A stretch of DNA of 64,000 bases from Candidatus Omnitrophota bacterium (GCA_029570205.1 JAKQSI010000070.1:1-64000); one strand, 5' to 3'; positions 26,527 through 36,310 are shown, counted from the first letter of the stretch. Translations and numbers: made by a program. Notes: generated by a model not told the origin, from the sequence alone.

Positions 26527-28527
26527 GTGAAGGCAGCGCACGACCCTTTCAACCCTGGAATTTCGATTGCCTGCAGCGTCGTAATGATCGTTACACTCCT
26601 GATCGGAGTTCTTCCGCCCTGTTCCACAGAAGCGGCAGAGGCCCCCGGAACACAGAAAGTCCGACTCGCCTACAACAATCCCGGCCTCGTAGTCGACCTG
26701 GGAGTGGGCCTGTGGGCAAATCCGTTTCCCATGGACTGGGACGGGGATGGCGACAATGATCTTCTGGCCGCCTCCGCAGACACACCCTACAACGGAGTTT
26801 ACTTCTTTGAGAATGACGGGTCCGGCGTGTTTCGGCCCGGCAAACGTCTTTCGGAAGCCAAACCCAACGCCACTATTTCCTATCCCAACGGCCAGCCGAC
26901 TTTCTGCACCCCCGGAAAAGTATATCCCGACTACCGGAATACGTTTTATGCAAATCCGGTAGAGATTCCATACAAGCAGGAGTTCTTCGCAGGCCGAGAT
27001 AACCAATGGAAATTCGCCGATTATGACGGCGACGGGATCATTGATTTACTGATCGGCGTCAGTGACTGGCGCGAGTATGGCTGGGACAACGCATTCGATT
27101 CCGAGGGCAATTGGACACATGGACCCCTGCACGGATATGTCTACTGGGTAAAGAATAACGGTTCCGATGAGAAGCCCGAGTACGGCTCGGCGGTACAGAT
27201 TCAGGCCGGTGGGAAACCGCTGGATGTCTACGGCTGCCCCTCTCCCAACCTGGTCGATTGGGATGGCGACGGCGATCTCGACCTGATCTGCGGAGAGTTT
27301 CTGGATCGTATCTCTTTCTTTGAGAACGTCGGATCGCGCACGAAACCCGAATACGCCGAAGGGAGATTTCTTGAAATCAACGGGGAGACCCTTCACCTCG
27401 AACTGGAAATGCTGCAGGTCGTCGTATTCGATTGGGATAAGGATGGGGACCCCGACATCATTGTCGGCAAAGAAGACGGCCGTGTCGTACTGATTGAGAA
27501 CACCGGCAGCATGGAGAATAACCTCCCCGTGCTTGCCCCGCCCCGCTATTTTCGGCAGCAGGCCCAGGACGTCAAGTGCGGCGCGCTGACAACACCGTGC
27601 AGCGTGGATTGGGACGGCGATGGAGATGAGGATATCCTTTGCGGGAATACGGCAGGATTTCTTGAATACATCGAGAATCTCGATAATGGAAATCCCCCCA
27701 AGTGGGCGGCGCCCCAACGTCTAACTGCGGACGGCCAGGTGATCCGGATTATGGCCGGGCCACATCTCTCCATCCAGGGACCCTGCGAAGCCAAATGGGG
27801 ATACACAGTCCCCTATGTAGCCGATTGGGATATGGACGGCCTTCCCGACATTGTAATGAATACCATTGTGGGCAAAATTGTCTGGTTCCACAACATCGGT
27901 ACGCGAACCGCACCCCGCCTGGCCGCCATGCCGCCGGTCGAAGTGGAGTGGAACGGAACACCGCCGAAGCCCGCCTGGAACTGGTGGAATCCCGCCCCGA
28001 AAGAATTGGTCGTTCAGTGGCGCTCACGGCCGATCGTATGGGATCTCCAGCACGATGGCCTGAACGACCTGATTTCCATCGACCACGAGGGCTATCTCTG
28101 TTTCTTTGAACGACAGCGTAAAGGAGACAAACTGATTCTTCTACCGGGCCGGAGGATGTTTTTGAACGAAGACCTTTCTCCTCTCCGCCTGACTGACGGC
28201 AAGGCCGGGGCCAGCGGACGGCGCAAGATCGACCTGGTCGATTGGGACAACGACGGCGACCTCGATCTGTTGATTAACAGCCCCAAGGAATCCCCCAAGG
28301 AGACCCGGAATATCGCGCTTTACGAAAATCTCGGTAAAGAAGATGCATTTGTGTTCCGCTACAACGGCGACATTACCTCCGTCCAGCTCCAGGGCCACGA
28401 CACGTGTCCGACAACGGTCGATTGGAATCGAGACGGGATTCGCGATTTGCTGGTCGGCGCCGAAGATGGATTCTTCTATTATTTTCCCAGAAAGTCCGCG
28501 CAGGAAATGCTCGGTAAAAGGCCGTGA
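26527..28527 (+). CDS. Secreted FG-GAP/VCBS beta-propeller repeat protein
   Basis: About 666 residues. The signal peptide SIACSVVMIVTLLIGVLPPC, then STEAAEA, is followed by repeated calcium-binding-like blades with the D-x-D-x-D-G motif: MDWDGDGDNDLLAAS, FADYDGDGIIDLLIG, VDWDGDGDLDLICGE, FDWDKDGDPDIIVG, VDWDGDGDEDILCG, ADWDMDGLPDIVM, VDWDNDGDLDLLIN and VDWNRDGIRDLLVG. At least eight blades fit a seven- to eight-bladed integrin-alpha-like propeller. GTG 26527 has GGAGG six bases upstream; ATG 26521 and ATG 26467 are alternatives. It is probably extracellular and binding. No catalytic domain is seen. Confidence 0.88.
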   Translation: MKAAHDPFNPGISIACSVVMIVTLLIGVLPPCSTEAAEAPGTQKVRLAYNNPGLVVDLGVGLWANPFPMDWDGDGDNDLLAASADTPYNGVYFFENDGSGVFRPGKRLSEAKPNATISYPNGQPTFCTPGKVYPDYRNTFYANPVEIPYKQEFFAGRDNQWKFADYDGDGIIDLLIGVSDWREYGWDNAFDSEGNWTHGPLHGYVYWVKNNGSDEKPEYGSAVQIQAGGKPLDVYGCPSPNLVDWDGDGDLDLICGEFLDRISFFENVGSRTKPEYAEGRFLEINGETLHLELEMLQVVVFDWDKDGDPDIIVGKEDGRVVLIENTGSMENNLPVLAPPRYFRQQAQDVKCGALTTPCSVDWDGDGDEDILCGNTAGFLEYIENLDNGNPPKWAAPQRLTADGQVIRIMAGPHLSIQGPCEAKWGYTVPYVADWDMDGLPDIVMNTIVGKIVWFHNIGTRTAPRLAAMPPVEVEWNGTPPKPAWNWWNPAPKELVVQWRSRPIVWDLQHDGLNDLISIDHEGYLCFFERQRKGDKLILLPGRRMFLNEDLSPLRLTDGKAGASGRRKIDLVDWDNDGDLDLLINSPKESPKETRNIALYENLGKEDAFVFRYNGDITSVQLQGHDTCPTTVDWNRDGIRDLLVGAEDGFFYYFPRKSAQEMLGKRP

Positions 28528-28570
28528 ATATAACCATCTACCACTGGCTGGAAGCCCGGGCCGCCCGGTA

Positions 28571-29404
28571 CTAGACTTCGACACCCATGACGCCTTTCAG
28601 AGCGAATCCGAATACAATCGAGAGTACGAAGAAGAGAATCAGCCAATGGATATGCCATCCGAATACGGCTAATTCCAGCGGCCTGTATTTCACCCGAATC
28701 GATTCGACTGGGGAAGACGCAGGGATGGAAGGTTCCCCCGGATACAGCAGCATATCCAGGACGCTCGAACCGACTCGGATTTCCGAAACCCGTCCCCAAT
28801 CCATGCCGACACGAATTTCCTTTTCAACTACCTCATCCCCCACCCGCACTCGTAAAGGATATTTCCCGTCCCTTGCGCAAATAATTCGCCAGGATATCTC
28901 CCGCGCCGATTCCACACGCACACCTGGCGTTTCCACTCGAATTGCTTCCGGCGCCTCCATCACAGGATTCCGCTTTAATGCCGCCGGATCCCGCATAGTC
29001 GCCGTGACAATCGCCCGCTCGCCGACCCTCATCGGACGCACGGAGAAATGAAGATTTAATTGAATAATAATGAAGGTCACCGGGACAATCAGAATCAGCA
29101 TCGGAACCAACGAATACTGCATATAAGTCAACGTATCCCTCAGGATTCTTCCTTGAAGAGAAAAGACCACTCCCAAATCATATTGGAATAGCCGAACGGC
29201 AATCAGATTGCCGCGAATACGGTTTCTGATTTCCCTGACCCGGTCCTGATTCGAAACCTTACCGAATATCCACACCATAATCGCCCCTGTCAGTAAAGAA
29301 ATAAAGATTATGCCCCATATCGGATCAACCGAATAGAACGGCCAGAGGACCATTTCAAACACTGTTGTCAGAATCCCGTTCAATAAACCGATTGCAACGA
29401 CCAT
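28571..29404 (-). CDS. Polytopic membrane protein, TMCO1/EMC3 (Oxa1-like) pattern
   Basis: 277 residues. N-terminal helix ILTTVFEMVLWPF, second helix IWGIIFISLLTGAIMVWIF, then a charged cytoplasmic helical hairpin (SNQDRVREIRNRIRGNLIAV, VFSLQGRILRDTLTYMQYSL), a third helix LVPMLILIVPVTFIIIQLNL, a periplasmic beta domain (~125-240) and a final helix HWLILFFVLSIVFGFAL. The first part resembles DUF106/EMC3-type members of the Oxa1 superfamily. This is inference by topology and spacing. It is the last gene of the phosphodiesterase/APS-kinase cluster, so it may anchor or insert those proteins. Convergent with the VCBS gene. Confidence 0.6.
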   Translation of the reverse strand: MVVAIGLLNGILTTVFEMVLWPFYSVDPIWGIIFISLLTGAIMVWIFGKVSNQDRVREIRNRIRGNLIAVRLFQYDLGVVFSLQGRILRDTLTYMQYSLVPMLILIVPVTFIIIQLNLHFSVRPMRVGERAIVTATMRDPAALKRNPVMEAPEAIRVETPGVRVESAREISWRIICARDGKYPLRVRVGDEVVEKEIRVGMDWGRVSEIRVGSSVLDMLLYPGEPSIPASSPVESIRVKYRPLELAVFGWHIHWLILFFVLSIVFGFALKGVMGVEV

Positions 29405-29461
29405 TCCAGTCCGTCCATGATCATCTATTTGCTGTTGTCAATACCGATGGCTCCCTCGTCT

Positions 29462-29532
29462 CTTACCCACAGGCTCGAAGCCTGTGCCTCCCTTCTTTTT
29501 CCCGGATTCCGGCTTTCGCCGGAATGACGGAA
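29462..29532. repeat. Two dispersed palindromes
   Basis: ACAGGC-TCGAA-GCCTGT (29469-29485) belongs to the hairpin family of the 1-174 array. GATTCCGGCTTTCGCCGGAA followed by TGACG (about 29506-29529) matches the elements near 19398 and 23326. They separate the small RHH-like gene from the EMC3-like gene. Confidence 0.75.
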
Positions 29533-29543
29533 GCCGGCCCAAT

Positions 29544-29735
29544 TCATGAGATATATCCAAGCCCCTGGAGTTTCTTCCGGACATCCTCTTCGCTGTCGGC
29601 CTCCTCCAGCTGCGCCATTTCCCTCTCCAGCGCGTGAGTCACGAATTCGTCTACAGAAGAATACCCGGCCATCTCGCTGTATTGCTTTACTTTCCGGTAC
29701 AGATCGTTATCCAATTTCACCTTGTGTCCGAACAT
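29544..29735 (-). CDS. Small RHH-like protein with C-terminal LGY tail
   Basis: 63 residues from MFGHKVKLDNDLYRKVKQYS; GAGAGAGG lies eight bases upstream of this ATG, which is why the longer start at 29753 is not used. KVKLDNDLYRKVKQYSEMAG, then YSSVDEFVTHALE, resembles a ribbon-helix-helix strand-helix-helix fold. The last residues are EEDVRKKLQGLGYIS, the same tail as in the APS kinase (35702) and the small protein at 37977. It directly follows the first phosphodiesterase gene. A role as DNA-binding regulator or small adaptor is possible; neither is shown. Confidence 0.65.
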   Translation of the reverse strand: MFGHKVKLDNDLYRKVKQYSEMAGYSSVDEFVTHALEREMAQLEEADSEEDVRKKLQGLGYIS

Positions 29736-29759
29736 GTTTCTTTCCTCTCTCACGGCGAC

Positions 29760-31910
29760 TCAGCCGTTTTCCATCGTGACGTGGGTCGCTGCGTTTGTCG
29801 TCGGCTCCAGGCAGTTTTTCCCGATCATCTCCGGCAGCGGTTCAACTCCGAATTCGGCCAATACGGCGACGGTCAAATCATACAACGCCGGGGTCTCTAA
29901 TATAATCTTCCGATTCGTCAGCAGCACTCCCGGGATGACACGGTGATCCATGCAATGATCCCCGCTCCATGGGTCCTCGTTGACCGGAAACAATTCCAAC
30001 GGAAACTGGCCGAGCGGACTCTCCCAGGAACAGCGATAACCGCGGTTGTAGCCGATAATCAGATCCGGCCCCCACTCTGTGCAGGGACCATGGAAATCCC
30101 GATGCGTCCGGGTCACCAGGCTGATCGGGCGCTGCCCGTTCCGCGGGTCCTCCATCGCGAGCAGATCGGCCTCCAGCTCGTTCAACAGTTCCTCGTACTC
30201 GGCGCCGGGCAGCACAATTCCCTGCTTTTCCCTTCCCTTTACATTGAGGTACAAACCGTTAATTCCGAGGCCGTATGCTTTCGTTTCCGGCCAATCGATA
30301 TTCCCAAAATAGCGGTGCATGGCCTGCTCCGCCGGTCGAATCAATTTCAAGTAGCCCATCTCTACCAGCCATGAATTGAGATTGACTCCGTAGTAAAAAG
30401 GGCAGAATCCATGGTCCGACATGACAATCAGGGTTGTATTGTCGTCTATAGTGTTTTGTACCCTCCCCAGGGCTTCGTCCATTTCCAGGTAAATCCTCCG
30501 AATCCCGTCCGAGAGGAACTCATCGTGTACATGACAGGGATGCTCCGGGTCCATGTACCGCCACAGCATGTGCGAGCCCTGGTCCAGACTGGAAAAATAG
30601 AAGAATAACAATCCATCGTCAAATGTTTCCATGAAGTAATCCAGCGCCTTCCGCGTCTCCTGGAAAATCATTTCCGACTGATCCCAGAAATCGCGTCCGG
30701 TGAATACGCCCTCGCTGAACGCTTTTGTATCCGCCGGCAGCCCCTTTGTGTAAAAATACCCCAGTGATTCGAACAATTCCCGCGACCAATCCTCCGGCGT
30801 AGAAATCGGCAAGGCGGGATCTTCGGGGTTAATCTGTAGCGGTGTCATATACAATTCAAATGCGGGCCGGACTTTCTTCAGGTAAAAGCGCGCGATCGCG
30901 CTGATATTCACCAGGTACGGAACCGCCTCAAAATCCAGCCGAATCCAGTCGCTCCACTCGCCTTCCTGAAGGATGAACTCATCGTCCTGCATGACGAATT
31001 TCGCAACGGGTATCTCCGGGTCGATCAATATCTCGAAATCAATACTGCATTTCGGGGTCAGGTACTCCTGTTTTTTCTTTTTCGCGCTCCGACGCGAGGC
31101 GGCTTTCTTGATACGCTGAAAGGTATTGTCCGGGCCGTTAATCCGGGCCTTAATTCGATGATTCTGTATCTGTACCTTATGGACCTCGCCGCCGCCTCGG
31201 TCAATGTCGTCGGCGTTGGGCGGGATGATTTCCGTATAATACGAATACTTCCCCATCGTGCCGCGCATGTCCGGTGTGCCCAGGCCGGAGAGCGACCTCC
31301 CCGAGGATGGGACCGGCGGATAATTTGCCGGCATTTTGTAAATCGTTGTGGGAATGCCATGTTCTTCCAATATCTGCCAGAATGCTTTACCCCGGCGCAG
31401 CTGCTCAATCTTCCCTCCGGATAGCGGAATAACCCACTTTCCCACGGCGACAGTCTTCTCCGGACCTTCACTGCGCGACATGGAAGAATACACGCCGGCC
31501 TCTCCGGGAACCTGAAAAGCGCTCAGATCCCGATGAATAAAATCATAGATGCCGTGGCCGCCGGGATCCATGCCGGTAATAAATGTCGACCAGGCCACCG
31601 GACTTTGCGGCGGCTGAGTGGTTTGAAGCGGTTTGAAGTCTCCCTCGGAGATCAGGCGCTGGAAATTCGGCATAACGCCTTCATCTACATATTTCTTTAA
31701 CAAATTCGGGTCCATGCCGTCGATGCCCAGGATAATAACTTTTTTTCCACTCTTTCCCCGGGCGGAATAACGGCGATAATTTCCCGCCACGGCCTTTCCC
31801 TGGGCCGCCATGGGTGACCCCCCCGACAAGCCTACCGAGGCCCCACCGATGGCACAGGAAATCAGCCCAAGACATTCTCTTCTATCCACGGTATTTCTCC
31901 ATTTCTGCAT
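29760..31910 (-). CDS. Tat-type exported type I phosphodiesterase-like protein (AP superfamily)
   Basis: 716 residues. The N-terminus TVDRRECLGLISCAIGGASV has a twin-arginine-like signal. The alkaline-phosphatase-superfamily core begins KVIILGIDGMDPNLLKKYVD (metal-binding D64), with probable nucleophile S103 in QSPVAWSTFITGMDPGGHGI. Later metal-site blocks are FFYFSSLDQGSHMLWRY, LIVMSDHGFCP and DPWSGDHCMDHRVIPG. Around 170 residues inserted between nucleophile and the SDQ block carry a beta domain with a Lys-rich patch. Such enzymes cleave phospho-, phosphono- or sulfo-esters. It is one of four distinct paralogues in the cluster. The substrate is unknown. Confidence 0.82.
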   Translation of the reverse strand: MQKWRNTVDRRECLGLISCAIGGASVGLSGGSPMAAQGKAVAGNYRRYSARGKSGKKVIILGIDGMDPNLLKKYVDEGVMPNFQRLISEGDFKPLQTTQPPQSPVAWSTFITGMDPGGHGIYDFIHRDLSAFQVPGEAGVYSSMSRSEGPEKTVAVGKWVIPLSGGKIEQLRRGKAFWQILEEHGIPTTIYKMPANYPPVPSSGRSLSGLGTPDMRGTMGKYSYYTEIIPPNADDIDRGGGEVHKVQIQNHRIKARINGPDNTFQRIKKAASRRSAKKKKQEYLTPKCSIDFEILIDPEIPVAKFVMQDDEFILQEGEWSDWIRLDFEAVPYLVNISAIARFYLKKVRPAFELYMTPLQINPEDPALPISTPEDWSRELFESLGYFYTKGLPADTKAFSEGVFTGRDFWDQSEMIFQETRKALDYFMETFDDGLLFFYFSSLDQGSHMLWRYMDPEHPCHVHDEFLSDGIRRIYLEMDEALGRVQNTIDDNTTLIVMSDHGFCPFYYGVNLNSWLVEMGYLKLIRPAEQAMHRYFGNIDWPETKAYGLGINGLYLNVKGREKQGIVLPGAEYEELLNELEADLLAMEDPRNGQRPISLVTRTHRDFHGPCTEWGPDLIIGYNRGYRCSWESPLGQFPLELFPVNEDPWSGDHCMDHRVIPGVLLTNRKIILETPALYDLTVAVLAEFGVEPLPEMIGKNCLEPTTNAATHVTMENG

Positions 31911-31949
31911 GTCCGAGCAATCCCGAGCCTATTACGATAGCGGTTCTCC

Positions 31950-34058
31950 TCATGACGTTGTCTGCCCCCATTTCCTATTCTGCGGCAGCAGGGATTTCCC
32001 GTCGCAATAGGCGGGAATGGGCACACCGAACAGGTCCATAGCCGTCGCGCCGATGTCCATGATGCTCGGGTGCGGATTCTCGATCTTTCGGTTACAGAAA
32101 AAGATACCGGGGACATCGACCGGATTTACGCAGTGGTCACCGCTCCAGTTTTTCTCATTGTCCTCAATCTTATCGTTCGAAATGACACCCGTGGCGCAGC
32201 TCCAGGAGGTGCGATATCCGGGTTGGAACCCCACGATCAGATCCGGCGCCTCGTTCACATAAGGCCCCTGGTAGAGTTCGTTCGACAAATATACCTCGCG
32301 CACAGCCGGGCTATTTTCACTCTCGTCGCGCAATTGTTTCAGCTTCTCTGAAATCTCTTGTTTCAACTGCTCGGCGTCCGCTTTCTCCACGATCCCTCGC
32401 GATTCACGACCCCGCAGGTTCAGGTAGATCCCGCCCAAGCCCACGGCATACGCCTTCGTACGTTCCCAGTCCACATCCTGAAGCCATTCCGCGGCGGTCG
32501 GCTGAGATTTCAAGGAAAGGTAGCCATTCTGATAAAGCCACGTATTGAGATTGACACCGCGTTTGAATTCTTTAAATCCATGGTCGGACAGGATCATTAG
32601 AACCGTATCTTCGTCGATATTCAAAAGGATGCGACCCAGCAAGTCATCTATTCTTCGGTACAAGTCCTTAATGGTGTTGCGGTATTGTTCGATATCCTTC
32701 CCACGGTTAGCCGGATGGTCGGCATTCAAATATCGCCAGAACATGTGCTGGATTCGGTCGGTGGCATCGAACACACAGGCCACAACACCGCGACGGGTTT
32801 TCTCGAGCGCATCAAAAAACATCTTCTCGCGCTCCTCGTGAATCAGATAGACCTGCTTCAGAAAAGCGTCCTCATTGAGTACCCGTTCGTTGAGTCCCCA
32901 GGTGTCCTCTGCAAGGCCGAGGGTAGCATAAGACCCCAGAGTTTTCGCAAGGTAGATTGCGTAGGTAAAGGGATGAGAGATCGGGAGGGACGGTTTATCC
33001 GGATCGATATGGATGGGAGTCACATACAGTTTGAAGTGCGGAGACGTCTCGAGCAGGTAGAATCGGCAAATCCCGCGCGCTTTCATTCCCAATGCGGCTG
33101 GGAACTCTACAGAAATCCAGGGCGTATATTCATTTAGTTTCAACGGATATTTTTTCTTCGCCAGAATCATCTCCGCTGTTCCATTACCATTGAGCCGCAC
33201 CTCGAACGGGACACAAATCTCGCCGCCGTTTTTCTTGAGCGAATTCATCGGGCCGGAGAGATAACTTCGCACAACGCCATTCGATATCTCAACCGGAATC
33301 TGCATCCCACCGGTGTATCTACTGCATTCTTCGGGGGCGCTGCTGTAATAAGAGAATGTTCCCTGGCTTCCTTTCAGGTCCGGTACACACATCGCCGATA
33401 ACGACACGCCGTGAAATTTCTCAGGCGGAAAGGAAATCGGCACGCGCAGGATGGTACTGAACACACCATGGTCGCCGAGGACTTTCCAGAACGGCTGACT
33501 TTTTCGACGGAGCTGCATAAGCGGTTTTCCGATCGGGATTCTGTACTTTCCGATAGAAATCCCGCGTGTCGATGTGCCGATCTGGGCCGAGGAGAGCTGC
33601 GGCAAATACGATTTGCGGTTCGGTTCGAGAAAATCGAATATCCGGTGTTTGCCGGGATTACAGCATGTTTGAAAGGAAGACCAGGCGACCGGCGATACCG
33701 CCGGGAATGTGGTCCGCAGACGGCTGAACGTTCCCTGATCCCGCAATTTCGCATAATTGGGAAGGATACCCTCCTGCATCCACTGTTCGGTCAGGTCCGG
33801 GTCCTGGCCATCAAACCCGACAATGACTACTCGTTTGATCCGACTCCCGGCCAGCGCCTTTCGTCCGCGAAACAGGCGAAACATCCAGCGAATCGGCCAG
33901 GTAATTAACGTGAGAAATGCCAGGAAAAAAGTAATAAAGAGAATAAAAAAAGAAGAGACAAACGCGAATCCGGCTCCGGGGCCGATGTACGCGAAGGCCA
34001 TGCCGGGGAACAGTATCCCGGAAAGTAAGAAAACAGTTAAGAATGTTACAAATATCAT
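31950..34058 (-). CDS. Membrane-anchored type I phosphodiesterase-like protein (AP superfamily)
   Basis: 702 residues from ATG 34058. Two N-terminal helices (FVTFLTVFLLSGILFPGMAF; SSFFILFITFFLAFLTLITW) bracket the motif YIGPGAGF. The catalytic core opens RVVIVGFDGQDPDLTEQWM, nucleophile Ser in AVSPVAWSSFQTCCNPGKH, with CVFDATDRIQHMFWRY, LMILSDHGFKEF and NWSGDHCVNPVDVPG. Same insertion layout as the neighbouring 716-residue paralogue. The open frame continues upstream to 34202 but is repeat-derived there (GGGCAGGC/GCCTGCCC at 34088-34109), so it is excluded. Expected at the membrane with its active site outside. Substrate unknown. Confidence 0.82.
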   Translation of the reverse strand: MIFVTFLTVFLLSGILFPGMAFAYIGPGAGFAFVSSFFILFITFFLAFLTLITWPIRWMFRLFRGRKALAGSRIKRVVIVGFDGQDPDLTEQWMQEGILPNYAKLRDQGTFSRLRTTFPAVSPVAWSSFQTCCNPGKHRIFDFLEPNRKSYLPQLSSAQIGTSTRGISIGKYRIPIGKPLMQLRRKSQPFWKVLGDHGVFSTILRVPISFPPEKFHGVSLSAMCVPDLKGSQGTFSYYSSAPEECSRYTGGMQIPVEISNGVVRSYLSGPMNSLKKNGGEICVPFEVRLNGNGTAEMILAKKKYPLKLNEYTPWISVEFPAALGMKARGICRFYLLETSPHFKLYVTPIHIDPDKPSLPISHPFTYAIYLAKTLGSYATLGLAEDTWGLNERVLNEDAFLKQVYLIHEEREKMFFDALEKTRRGVVACVFDATDRIQHMFWRYLNADHPANRGKDIEQYRNTIKDLYRRIDDLLGRILLNIDEDTVLMILSDHGFKEFKRGVNLNTWLYQNGYLSLKSQPTAAEWLQDVDWERTKAYAVGLGGIYLNLRGRESRGIVEKADAEQLKQEISEKLKQLRDESENSPAVREVYLSNELYQGPYVNEAPDLIVGFQPGYRTSWSCATGVISNDKIEDNEKNWSGDHCVNPVDVPGIFFCNRKIENPHPSIMDIGATAMDLFGVPIPAYCDGKSLLPQNRKWGQTTS

Positions 34059-34082
34059 CGATCCATCAATCTGTCCGGTGGC

Positions 34083-34200
34083 CATCAGGGCAGGCACAGG
34101 GGCCTGCCCCCATAATGTCGTGGCCGGGTAGCTGGGGCAGCCCTGAACTAATCGCCCGCCCCCCTCGATGGAGAAGGCGGGAGCTGCGCTCCCGCACTCC
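34083..34200. repeat. Dispersed palindromes between two phosphodiesterase genes
   Basis: GGGCAGGC-ACAGGG-GCCTGCCC (34088-34109) is an 8-bp-stem version of the ACAGGC/GCCTGT family. It is followed by a second inverted repeat, GGCGGGAGC-TGC-GCTCCCGC (about 34177-34197). They produce a spurious N-terminal extension in the open frame of the gene ending at 31950. Confidence 0.7.
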
Positions 34201-34209
34201 AAGGGACTC

Positions 34210-35517
34210 CTACGACAGAAATCGCTCGAATCGGGTCGCGAGATCGGTAATCATCAGATCGCCATCAACCGATTCACCGGCCCAGAAGAACGCATCATCC
34301 CATGTGTGCATTCCCTGTAAGTCGGTTTCTGTGAATAGGTCATTCTTCACCAGATTTCCTTTTGTATCATAGCCGGAATAGGTCAAAACAATCAGGTCCG
34401 GTCCGTGGGGAACACACGGTCCCGAATAAATGTCTGCGCATCGAAACACTTCTCGAACGACCGGCTCGCCCTCATTCCGTAATGCAAGCAACTGACTCGA
34501 CATTTCCTCGGTCAGATTCCCGACCTCCGCTGTTTCCACACATCCATCCCGGAAGCGGTCTTTCCGGTTGAAATAAATCCGGCTGGGATCCAACGCAAAG
34601 GCCCTTGAGTCAGGCGAAAGGTTCTGCAATGTCGGTTCCGTCGCCTGTTCCAACCGTTGATATCCCTCCTGCCGAAGCCAAGCATTCAGGTTAAATTCGC
34701 GCTTGATTGCAGTAAACCCATGATCGGAAAGAAGAAACAGGCCGGTCAGGCCCTGCTCCCTGCCTGCCTTCTGCCGATATCGTTCCACAATCTCTGCAAT
34801 AAAACGGTCCACCGCCCGATAGTATTGCCGGACCACGGTGTGATACGGGTGAGTTGTGTCCGCAATCGCGTTCCATAAATAATGCTGAACGCGATCTGTT
34901 CCGGTAGTCACAACCTGGAAATAATCCCATTCCTCCCTGTCCCATAAAAGATCCACAAGGGAACGCTGTCCCTCAAGGGTCGAATGAAGAGATTGTATCA
35001 GATAATCATGGTCCTCCCGCGCGCGCTGGGTGTCGATATCGGTTTCATAGTTTAACCGTTTCAGATCGGGAAGAAGGCGCGCGGGAAACACCGCTTTGCG
35101 CAGGTCCAGAGCCACAAAGCCCGAAACAAGTACCCCCTGAATGGGTCGCGCGGGGTAAGTCGAAGGCTGGTTGATCACAACGGATTTTTTGGACTTCTGC
35201 CCCAGCCGATCCCACAGGGTCGGAACTTGCACATCCCGAAACGAGGGGAACCGCGTCTCTTTGGAGCCGGGCTTGAGGTCGATGAATCCGAATATCCCAT
35301 GTGTCCCCGGTCCGGCGCCGGTCATGAAACTGGTCCAACTGACTGCCGAGATTTCCGGCAGGGTGACTTTCATCGGTTGAAGATGCCCCTGGGCGCAGAG
35401 TTCCGCCATGGCGGGCATTGTGCCGTCTGCGGCCAACACCCGCAAAAGGCTGTATGGAACACCATCCAGCCCGATTACGCATATCCGCTTTTTCGGTTTT
35501 CTGAGAAATCCCAGCAT
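34210..35517 (-). CDS. Cytoplasmic type I phosphodiesterase-like protein (AP superfamily)
   Basis: 435 residues without a signal peptide or membrane helix. The core starts RICVIGLDGVPYSLLRVLAA, nucleophile Ser in EISAVSWTSFMTGAGPGTHG, then VVTTGTDRVQHYLW, GLFLLSDHGFTAIKREFNLN and the C-terminal metal block GMHTWDDAFFWAGE. It is shorter than the two exported paralogues because the large insertion is missing. GAGGGCGG precedes the ATG. A cytoplasmic member beside an APS kinase could act on a nucleotide or sulfonucleotide; that is inference. Confidence 0.8.
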   Translation of the reverse strand: MLGFLRKPKKRICVIGLDGVPYSLLRVLAADGTMPAMAELCAQGHLQPMKVTLPEISAVSWTSFMTGAGPGTHGIFGFIDLKPGSKETRFPSFRDVQVPTLWDRLGQKSKKSVVINQPSTYPARPIQGVLVSGFVALDLRKAVFPARLLPDLKRLNYETDIDTQRAREDHDYLIQSLHSTLEGQRSLVDLLWDREEWDYFQVVTTGTDRVQHYLWNAIADTTHPYHTVVRQYYRAVDRFIAEIVERYRQKAGREQGLTGLFLLSDHGFTAIKREFNLNAWLRQEGYQRLEQATEPTLQNLSPDSRAFALDPSRIYFNRKDRFRDGCVETAEVGNLTEEMSSQLLALRNEGEPVVREVFRCADIYSGPCVPHGPDLIVLTYSGYDTKGNLVKNDLFTETDLQGMHTWDDAFFWAGESVDGDLMITDLATRFERFLS

Positions 35518-35701
35518 CCGACCGCCCTCATTTTGGTGAAATTAACGACTGAACTTCGTAGAGTCTTGTCGGCTTTTGGCCCCCAGTCAAGAAGGACTCG
35601 GTTTTGGGGCGGTTGTGTGCTGTTCGGTCAAACCCCGCCCGACCTTTCGGAGTAATCAACCCCCACCTCACCTCCCCCGAGATTCGGGGTAGGGATCATG
35701 T
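35518..35701. repeat. Intergenic region with inverted copy of the 1945-2013 repeat
   Basis: TCAACCCCCACCTCACCTCC followed by CCCGAGATTCGGGG (about 35657-35690) is the reverse complement of the element near 1985-2013. The remaining sequence shows no gene. Confidence 0.65.
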
Positions 35702-36310
35702 TCAGATATAGCCCAGAGCCTTGAGTCGCCTCTTGATTTCCTCTTCCTCTTCGGCAGAATATTCGGCCCCATTGCCGATTACCGGGATATAGCCCAGCAG
35801 CTCCAGCGTCCGGGTGATCTTCGCCACACATTGCTCAACCGTCTCTTTATCTGTCTCGACAATCACTTCCGGGTTCGAGGGTTCCTCGTATGGATCGGAG
35901 ACCCCTGTGAAATTCTTGATTTCACCAAGGCGGGCTTTCTTGTATAAGCCTTTCACATCGCGCTCCTCCAGGATATCGAGCGGGCATTTGCAGTACACCT
36001 CCACATACCGTCCGATCAGTTGACGATTCTTCTGACGGATTTCCTCATAAGGAGAAATGGCCGCCGCTATCGCCACCACATCATTTCGGGTCAGCAGGTT
36101 GCAGACAAAACCGATCCGAAGAATGTTGGTATCCCGATCCCCTTTTGAGAATCCGAGACCCTTGCTCAGGTTCGTGCGAACCACATCGCCATCAAGCAGT
36201 TCCACTTTCATTCCCCGCTCCAGCAGGACCCCTTCCATTTCCCTGGACAATGTTGTCTTGCCGGAACCGGACAAGCCGGTAAACCACAGCGTAAATCCTT
36301 GTGTCATCAT
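35702..36310 (-). CDS. cysC: Adenylylsulfate (APS) kinase with C-terminal LGY tail
   Basis: 202 residues. APS kinase phosphorylates adenylylsulfate to PAPS, the sulfate donor. The P-loop is [46 protein letters not shown] and [25 protein letters not shown] are APS-kinase signatures. After the kinase core (~175 residues) a short extension ends [18 protein letters not shown], the tail shared with two small proteins of the cluster. The ATG overlaps the stop of the upstream phosphodiesterase by four bases, implying coupling. No sulfurylase or sulfotransferase gene is present in the window, so the sulfate acceptor is not evident. Confidence 0.92.
   Translation of the reverse strand: MMTQGFTLWFTGLSGSGKTTLSREMEGVLLERGMKVELLDGDVVRTNLSKGLGFSKGDRDTNILRIGFVCNLLTRNDVVAIAAAISPYEEIRQKNRQLIGRYVEVYCKCPLDILEERDVKGLYKKARLGEIKNFTGVSDPYEEPSNPEVIVETDKETVEQCVAKITRTLELLGYIPVIGNGAEYSAEEEEEIKRRLKALGYI

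Noticed and set aside
34059-34202. N-terminal extension of the membrane-anchored phosphodiesterase
   Set aside because: The extension is encoded by dispersed palindromes; the first membrane helix starts after ATG 34058.
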